A stretch of 64,000 bases of DNA from Desmodesmus armatus. Taxonomy: Eukaryota > Chlorophyta > Chlorophyceae > Sphaeropleales > Scenedesmaceae. Every line of letters begins with the position of its first letter. Position 1 is the stretch's first letter. The position numbers and the translations under genes are program-made. Of this stretch, positions 56,176-64,000 are shown one piece after another. Below the pieces are notes generated by a model. It saw only the letters and a list, made by a program, of their open reading frames with translations. It was not told where the DNA came from and made no database searches. The DNA is taken from contig VIIQ02000031.1 in NCBI GenBank assembly GCA_007449985.2, forward strand, positions 310,001 to 374,000, read 5' to 3'.

Positions 56176-59100
56176 GCCCCCAGGACCAATTGCGAGACGG
56201 CTGGGGTGCAGCGCACTTTCTGCGGAATGAGACGCAGGCAGCTCGTGCAGCGGTGGAGGCTTTGGACAAGTACAGCTTGAAGCTGGCGTCCTTCCAGGAC
56301 AAGGCACTGGAAGTGATTGAGGAAGCACACAGGTTGGTGCTAGGGACTCTGCTCTGCTGCCTACGCAGCTTGGCAGCAGTACGTTGATGGAATGAGCGAC
56401 GGGAGACATGAGTCAAGATTGATTGCGCAGGCAGCAGGTCTTATTCCAGGGCACCAGGGTTGCAAAGTGCGTCAGCAGCCGCTGATCAGACAGGTTTGCA
56501 CCAGCAGTGCTGGGCATGGACATGACAATGCTGTGGGGCTACATCGTTTGCTCCAACGAGCACAAACGTGATGCTGCCCTGTCATGCAGGGCCCTGAGTC
56601 GGCTGGAGCGCGCAGTTGCCAAGGATGCTGCACCTGAGCTTATCGTGGTGGCCTGTGAGATCAAGGTGGCATGCCACAGGGGCCTGCACTTGTTCAGAGC
56701 CTATGGCAAGTGAGTCATGGCGGGAAACTCTGCTGTCCAGGCAAAGGGGCAGGACGCTGCAACCTGCAATCTCAGAGCAGCACAGCACAGCAAACGGCAG
56801 ATGGGGGCATGCACGCAGGAACTACGTCAACCCTATCCATCCAGCTGCAGCGGAAAAACACGTGCTGGGCTGAGAGCAGCAGCACTAGAGTCCTTATGCG
56901 CCTGCCTGCCTCCCTGCCTGTCTGGCTGGTTGCTGCAGGTACCGGTACTTGGGCAAGCTCATTGCGCTGGCCACACGCAGCAGCATCACAGCCAAGTTTG
57001 ATGCAGTGATTGGGCGCCTGACAGCGATCATGCCACTTGGCAGGACACCCAGCTTCACCAGTATCAAGACAGCAGCACGAGCACCGCAGCCCGCTATCGA
57101 TGCACCCAGCAGCATTCAGCACGCAGGCAGCGGTGCGCACAGCAGTGCGCGCAACTCGCTTGATGACGCAGCTGTGGAAGCCAGCCAGCTGCAGCAGCAG
57201 CCGCCGCCGCCGCCGCAGCAGCCACCGCCGCCGCAGCAGCAGCAGCTGCCCAGTGCCAGCAGCGGGTTTGCAGCGGCGGCGGCCCGCTTGAAGCGCGGCA
57301 GCACGGATACAGCAGTGGGCACCACCACCCATTGCCACGGCGCTGACAGTGGTTATGGGGCTGTGCTGTCAGTGGTCCTTCGCAGCAGTGAGTCTGCCCG
57401 GGTGACCTGCATCAGCTATGGGGACTCCCCTGGGACCTCCAACTGCATCTGGTGGGCAACGGGGGACCAGCTAGAGTTCTACAGCACCTCCACGCAGAGC
57501 ACTACGAGCTTTGCCCCACATGCAGAGCGTGCTGCCGTCACAGCAGTGGCTGTGGACAGCATGGGCAACATATGGTGCGCCAACTCCAAGGGCGCTATCA
57601 TGATGAGGCAGCAGCGCAACTGGGAGCAGGTGCGCTTACGATTGCCAGCGGCAGCGGCGGGACCTGGGTTTGTAAGTGTACTCAGGTGCAGATTGAGCAG
57701 GCCACAGAGCAGCCGTTTTCCAGTGGAGTGCAGGATTTATCATGCGAAGGTACAGTGTGGCAGGCATGAGCAGTGCAACGTTGCACAAGTAGGTCAATCG
57801 ATGAACTGCCTGTGTGCCTGCAGGTGTTTGTGGAGCATGTTTTCAGCAGCTGCGTACGGTGCTTGGCCACAGATGCAGAGAGCGATGTTGTCTGGGCGGG
57901 AGATGAGGCCGGCCGGTTGGCTGTCCTCAGGTGGGCCTCGTATAGCTGGCAACAATTGCAGCAGCTGCCGCACATGGATCACTTTCGCAATCATGGCCGC
58001 AGCGCAGCAGCAGCAAGAAGCATGAGTGCAATTCGTCCATACCTGTCAGCTAGTACCAGCGCCCGTCCGCACAGCCCTTGGGGGCATATGCTTCCGGAAG
58101 GACCTGGAGGACAGCATGCGATGTGGTCAGGTCAGGCCATGCTGCTTGCATCACTCATCTTACGAGCACATGTGCTGTGTTGGCGTGCTGTTCTACATTG
58201 TTATCGTCCAGGTTTGTTGAGGAGGGCAGCAGCTGCCGCCTGGAATGCACGGCGACCATACTGCCAGGCAGGGCAGGGGCAGGCATGAAAACCAGCAGCT
58301 CATCAGCACTCCTGGATATCAGGCCCAAGTAAGCACTTGCTTGCTTGCTTGCTTGCTCACTTGCCCAAGCATGGTTGGCCTCTGTCACAATGCCTCGTAA
58401 GCAGCATGCCGTCGTCCTGATGTACTGCTTTGGCAGCAGTTGGTCACATGCGAGCTTCTTCGAACATGTGCTTCCAGAACCCCACTCCTGACACATAGGC
58501 TCACACCAAGTGCAGCAGCAGTTGCATCCGCAATTTCAGGATATGTTGAAGTGTTACCTCGTGTTGCAAGCACGCCTCATGCAACTGTCCCAGCACGTTG
58601 TTGGCAGCAAGCTTCTGTGCTGACTGTCAATGGCTCCCTCTGCCACCCCTGTGTGCGTCTGCTGTGCCTGCAGGACTGTCAGCCGGTGGCAGGCGCTGTC
58701 CTGCAGGGGCTTCAAGGACCGCCAGGGTGCAGCTGAGGGGCCCATCCGCACCATGCTGGTGCGGGATGACAGGGCGTGGGTGGGCGGCGGCCGCACGGAA
58801 CCCTGGATCGCCCTCTTTGATGCTGTGCTAGGTGAGCAAACGTGGGACTGACAACGGGCAGCGTGAACTCGTGCTGGACTGCGCCTGCTGCAGGAAAGCC
58901 TTTGGGAATGTGTCAACCAGCAGCGCAGTGTGATCGGGGAACCGTTGCTGTGACGACACACAAGTATGGCAGTAAGGGTGCAGCGGCAGTTGTCCTGAGG
59001 CATGACAGAGGTGTATTCGCTGTAGCTTGGCGACATGCCCTGTCTTGAGAGTTGGTTATGGCGAGTATGTGTCGAGTACCTGCTGACATGGCCTTGTCTT

Positions 59101-62100
59101 GCTGCTCTGTCATCCTCCTGCGCTGCACCTCGCAGGCACTCAGCTCGACATGTGGAGCTGCGGGAGCTATGGCAGCTGCCTGGTCATGACCAGCATGATG
59201 ACGGCAGACGCCCTCGCTGAAACCACAGCCTTCGCAAGTGCAGCAGCAGCAGGCGGCCGCTTCCAGCGCCAGACTGCAGACTGCACCCCCGGCGGCCTCG
59301 ACGTCCCCTCCAGTGTGCCTGAGGACCACATTGGTGAGGACCCACGCAGCGGCTGGCGGCTCATGACTGGGCACGAGAGCGGGCAGCTGCTGCTGTGGAG
59401 CGCTGCGTCAGACCGGCTGCAGCCTGTGGTGAAGGTGGGGGACCCGGGGCTCAGCCCCGTCCGGGCACTGTGTGTGATGGAAGAGCAGGGCCTGGTGGCT
59501 GCTGTGCATGCCAATGGAGACCTCGCACTCTTCCTGCGGCCTGCTCGGGACCGGGACTGGCTCATGGGCCCAGCCAAAAGCGCGGCCACGGCACCAGCTG
59601 GCGGTTCCCTCGACGGGAGTGGTGCTGGGGCCTCGCCAGCAGCAGCTGGCACGGGCGGCAGCAGCAGCCCGCGAGGGTCTGCGGGCGCTCCTGAGCAGCA
59701 GCTGCAGTCGCCGGCTACGTCCACAGCAGGTGGCGCAGGGGAGCGGAACAAGTCCGGCGGCGGCGGTGCGGCAACAGCAGCGGCTGGGCTGAACACCATC
59801 AAGCCCCGGCGCGTGGTGCTGAAGTCGCACCGCAGCATGCTGGTTGCTGCCGCAGCTTGCAGCAGCGGTGTGGTGACCGCCAGTGCCTTGGGCACCATCA
59901 AGCTCTGGCCTGCGCAGGGGCTGGCAAGAGAGGCTGAGCGGCGGGGCATGCTGCCGTCAGCACTGCACATGCAAGTCCAGCGGGAGTCCAGGTGGGTCGC
60001 ATGGAGTGCTGCTGGCTGTGGGACTGCAGGGGTGTGTCACTGAGTGACTGGAGGCACGCTGCAATTGCGGGAGACCTGTATGCACTCCTTGGTGCATGAG
60101 GTCTATTTTTGATGCAGGCAACCCTGGGGAATCATGTCATCATCATCATCATCATCATCATCTGCCATCTGTGTGACGACCTGCTAGGATTAGTGTCGCT
60201 TGATGCTGGTGATAGGCTTGCTGGCCAGGCCTGCTGATGCTATTGCTGGGCCCGACATTTGCCATGATAGTTGCTGAGTCACGTGTGTTGGCTCGCTGCT
60301 CCTGCTTGGTGTGGTTGTTCTGCAGCCTGTCCGCTCGCACTGTGGGCCTGAACTGCCCGCAGTCGTCATGGAGCACGCCAATGACGCGGCAAAACTCTGA
60401 CTCCCTTGTCAGCAACGCACGCAGCCCGCTGGAGGTCCTGCAAGGCAGCAGCGGCTTGTCTACAGCAGCAACAGCACCAGCAGGCACACCTGTTGCTGAC
60501 TCAACAGCACTTGCAGCGTCAGCAGTGGCCGTGGCGGCAGCAGCAGGGCCGGCAATGCTTGCGCAGCAGCCCAGCCAAAGTGGGAGCTACCAGCAGCCTC
60601 TTGGTCCACCCCAGTTGGCATTTGAGCAGGGGCAGCAGGAGCAAACACAACTCCTGCCTCGGTCGCCTCGCTCGCAGCAGCATTCAATGCACCCGCAGGA
60701 CAGCCTGTCCACTCCCAACTCGCAACTGTTTCACATCGCTTCGTACGGCCTTCCTCAGCAGCACCAGCAGCCGCAGCCGCAGCCTGATCAGGCAGCACTC
60801 TCAAGCTTGTCGAGGTTGTCAGAGCCAGGGGTGCAGTGGCTGCAGCACCATCACCATCAGCAGCAGCCGCTGTTCAGCTTGAGTGGTGCGGGTGGCGGCA
60901 TTGGTGTGCTGCCGGAACAGCTCGCCAACCCTCTTGTGGTCTTGGAGCGCAGGTCGGCGCCTCTGGACATCCCCTGGCAAGCCGGCATGGTGGCTCAGCC
61001 CTCTGCAGCAGCATCCGTGGGCCGCAGCGCAGGCATGGGCACGGCGATGTTTGCCCGCCTCAATGCGCAGCACCAGCTGGGGCAGCTCGGGGGCTCACCA
61101 CGATTCAGCAGCGGCAGTATGCTTGCAGCTGATGTGGCGGCGGGGTCTGTGGGCGCTGGCTCTCCTGCTGGGTCCCTTCTGGACGGGTCTGTGCCAGGGG
61201 GTTGCCGGCCCATAGGGGAGCGCTCGGTCGATGTCCCCATGGACTCGGGGCCGAGGTATGCGGCCCCTCGTGCCCCGAAGGCTCTGCGGGACCGGGAGAT
61301 TGGGATGATTCGGGAGCGGCGCAGGTCGGAGCGGCGGCTTAGCAAGGGCGCCAACATCGCGTGGAGCACATGTCAGATCATCAACGCCTCTGAGCTGCGC
61401 ATGCTGGAGTGCATCGGCGGCGGCGCGTATGGACAGGTGAGCCTCATAGCCTTTGAGGTGGAGCACAGGCGGGGCACAACGTTTGGGGACAGGACTCTGT
61501 CCTCAGCTCGTGAACCTGGGGCTTGTGTGGTCTGTCTTGGGTATGCACCAGACTGCTCAGACCAGACTCTGACACTAAGCGTCATGTCAGGAGCAGGTTG
61601 ACATGGTGGTGGCTGCACCTGATCAGCACTCGTAGTCACATGTGTGCTGCATTCATAGGCTGGGGTGCGTCAGAGTGCAGGTTAGCCGCGAGCCTTTGGC
61701 TGCACAAGAACTTGTAGCCTTGTCTCTAACGCCCGTACTGTGCTGAAGTGTTCTGTATCGTGCTGTTTCTGTCTGTGCAGGTCTTTTTGGCGGAGTGGAT
61801 GGGCACACAAGTGGCTGCCAAGCAGCTGCTGTCCTTCCAGGACAAGGCCAAGGATGAGGTGGGCACCTTGATGTCTTTATTGAGCATGCAATGTATACTG
61901 GGCATGCAAATGGGTGTATAGAAAGGCAATGAAGAGGTGGACACATACCTGTGTGGGCATTCTCTGACACTGGCACTCCAGGAGCCCTTCTGCTTCCCAA
62001 CCTCTTTGCGTCTTCTTCCCACGAGCCTGGGCTCCTGACAGGGCAGTCCCATGCAGGATCAACTCAAGTGCCTATCCATCCAGCTTGCTTGCATGCAATA

Positions 62101-64000
62101 TTTGGGGGTTTTGCGCCTGCAGATGAATTGTGTGCTGTCATGTTGTTGTGCGCTGTTTGTGCCTGTAGGTGACAAAGCGCAAGGCCAAGGCAGCTCGTGC
62201 GGCTCAGCAGCAAGAGAGAGACAAGGACAGGGATGGCAGCAGGGATGGCAGCAGGGATGGCTGCAGTGACAGTGACAATGACAGCGACACAGACAGGTGC
62301 GGGCGGGACATGAACCATCTGTGCACCAAGCTGTCAGGGGAGCGCTCGGGGTACTCAGCACCCCACAGCTTGGGCATCCAACGGCAGCACATGCAGCATG
62401 CCTGCCTACGCAAAGCCGTGGCTTTTTATGCTTGTCATGACTGTCACAACTTATCTCTGCTGCGTTCTGGGCTTTGCGCACATCTTGCTGTTTCGCTGCC
62501 GCACAAAAACCAGACAGCTGCTGACCCCCAAGGCCCCAGCACATTCAGCCGCATGACCAAGAAAGTCTGCTAATGTATCGTGTCGTGCTGTGCTGTGCTG
62601 TGCTGTGTTGTGCCGTGCTGCCTGCAGTGTTGACTCAGTTGAGGAGGAGGTTCAAGCGGAGCTGAAGCAGCTCATGGATGAGGTCTGGGTGCTGGGCAGC
62701 TTGTCACACCCCTCCATCACCCGCTTCTGTGCACTGTGCTTGGACCCGCCCATGATCGTCATGCAGTACTACCCACACGGCAGCCTATTCGACCTGCTCA
62801 AGCGCGGCAGGCGTGCTGACAGGCGTGCTCTGCATGAGCTGACGTGGGCAAAGAGGTGGGCGCTCCTGCTGCTCTGTTGCTGTTGAGTGCGGCTGCTGCA
62901 GCAGCACTGGCCAGGGGGTGCCATCATGGGGGATGCTGTTGGCGTGCGTAGCTGATAGCCAGCCCGTCAGTGTGGAGAACCAACAGTGGTTGTTGGAAGG
63001 GCCAACAGAACTTCAAGAATCACACCTGCGAGCAAATGGTGGCATTGTACATTCATATGCTTGAATGAAGCCCTGTAGCCGCAGGAGCTATGTCTTGATT
63101 CCGCCAATAACCGCTGCCGCTGCCCACAGGCTGGACATGCTGCGCGACATTGCCAGCGGCATGGTGTTCCTGCACAGCCGCAAGCCGCCCATTGTGCATG
63201 GCGACCTACGCAGCCCCAACCTGGTAGGTCTTGCAGGGTCCCGGCTGGCTCAGAGCAGTGACTGACTGCTCTTGCAGCTGCATGGCGCAGCTCAACGCCG
63301 CGCTGTGGACTGGTTGCATCTGCGCTGTGTGCTTGGGCAAGAGTCTCACACACCCACACACACCAGCCTCTGTGTGCATGTGCATGTTGGATTGACCTGA
63401 CAGGGTCACATGCACAAAGCACCTGCTCACATGAGCCTTGACGTTGATCAGCTGGTGCTGGCCGTTGTACCCAATGATTGCTGTTGCATACTGTGCTTTG
63501 CTGTGCAGCTGCTGGACTTCACCATCGACCGCGACAGGCCTCGCTTCCATGTCAAGATTGCAGACTTCGGTCTGGCTCGCATGGTGGGGCCCACCAGCAG
63601 CATCGCTGTGTCCAAGGTGGGAATGTTGCCCCCGGCCCTTCATCCAGACATGTTACAGACAGTTGCATGATATCCCGTCTGCCATGATGCTGTGCTGAGG
63701 TGTCCTGCAGTGTGCTGGCGTGGTCTCACATGTGCTGGCATGCTTTTCTTGGACGCGCAACTGCATCTGTTTAGTGCTGGGACACCTGCATACTGCGGCT
63801 CCCGCCAACATGGTGTTTAGGACTCGTCAGCATGTTTCAACACGTAACACCAATCGTCAGTTGTGCTGAGTGGTCACACCATCATGCTCCTTGTGGTTGT
63901 GCTTGTGCTTGTGCCTCTGCTGCAGGTGACAAACCCCCGCTGGTCTGCACCTGAAGTCCTGCGCAACAGCGTGGTGTCCCTCTCTGCTGACGTGTTCAGC
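56176..64000 (+). CDS. Large protein kinase: putative helical bundle, beta-propeller, disordered linker, TKL kinase (both ends incomplete)
   Basis: Fifteen phase-matched exons: 56176-56332, 56590-56709, 56939-57629, 57824-57930, 58212-58328, 58674-58831, 59136-59991, 60326-61436, 61781-61858, 62169-62296, 62628-62855, 63130-63223, 63509-63616 and 63926 onward. The first exons are all-helical (RAAVEALDKYSLKLASFQDK, GLHLFRAYGKYRYLGKLIAL, FDAVIGRLTAIM), like the HeLo/MLKL N-terminal bundle. Exons 3-7 hold propeller-like blades (DSMGNIWCANSKGAIMMR, DVVWAGDEAGRLAVLR, GHESGQLLLWS, SALGTIKLWP). A linker of about 330 residues, Gln/Ser/Ala-rich, leads to the kinase: Gly loop IGGGAYGQVFLAEW, beta-3 Lys in VAAKQL (61820), a Lys/Arg and Asp/Ser-rich insert before helix C, HGDLRSPN (63197) in place of HRDLKxxN, DFG (63563) and APE (63947). 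HRD Arg and the catalytic-loop Lys are replaced by Gly and Arg; the catalytic Asp, DFG and Asn remain. The C-lobe end lies outside the window. Confidence 0.85.

Overview
The window looks like nuclear DNA of a green alga, most likely a chlamydomonadalean (volvocalean) chlorophyte. The reasons are: genes broken into many short exons with clean GT-AG introns; TGTAA motifs behind stop codons, the usual chlorophyte poly(A) signal; heavy CAG/CTG triplet content; Gln/Ala/Pro-rich protein linkers; and plant-lineage proteins (an RLF-type cytochrome b5 protein, an At3g28720/At5g58100-type membrane protein, an MLKL-like or TKL kinase). Long G-runs near intron starts and C-runs or CTG repeats near intron ends recall Haematococcus-like genomes, but I cannot name the species.

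Layout. About 95-14009 (+): a 3'-complete, 5'-truncated gene of at least 21 exons for a large single-pass membrane protein of the plant At3g28720/At5g58100 (SPOT1, DUF7906) group. Its introns are littered with extra, partly decayed copies of its own exons. 14711-18487 (+): RPL17 (uL22), five exons. 19774-20137 (+): a zinc-finger-like exon, possibly transposon-derived. 20882-31155: three paralogous F-box/LRR genes (-, +, -); the first is shortened at its 3' end and the second has a frameshift. Between and around them lie a stray copy of the RPL17 last exon and a 102-bp minisatellite. 33267-36535: two divergently transcribed paralogues of a family I do not recognise. 36.5-42.5 kb: mostly non-coding, with 250-bp and 155-bp repeats. 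42553-43421 (-): a Gln-rich exon, head to head with an RLF-like cytochrome b5 gene (44373-46680, +). 47837-52588 (+): a separate F-box/LRR gene with a Pro/Met-rich N-terminus, holding an intron-containing tRNA gene inside its last intron. 56176 to the window end (+): a very large kinase gene with a putative N-terminal helical bundle, a beta-propeller region, a long disordered Gln/Ser-rich linker and a TKL-type kinase domain with HGD instead of HRD.

Three observations stand out. First, in the membrane-protein gene the two best-kept duplicate exons differ from the real exons by 21 substitutions, all synonymous, and one has splice phases that would let it replace the real exon. Second, four otherwise well-kept coding regions, including the essential RPL17, are each exactly one nucleotide short of an open frame, which points to systematic one-base deletions in this assembly rather than pseudogenes. 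Third, the terminal kinase combines a possible HeLo/MLKL-like bundle, a propeller and a TKL kinase, an architecture I do not know from the literature. Apart from the repeats, the genes do not form an obvious pathway; they are ordinary eukaryotic neighbours.
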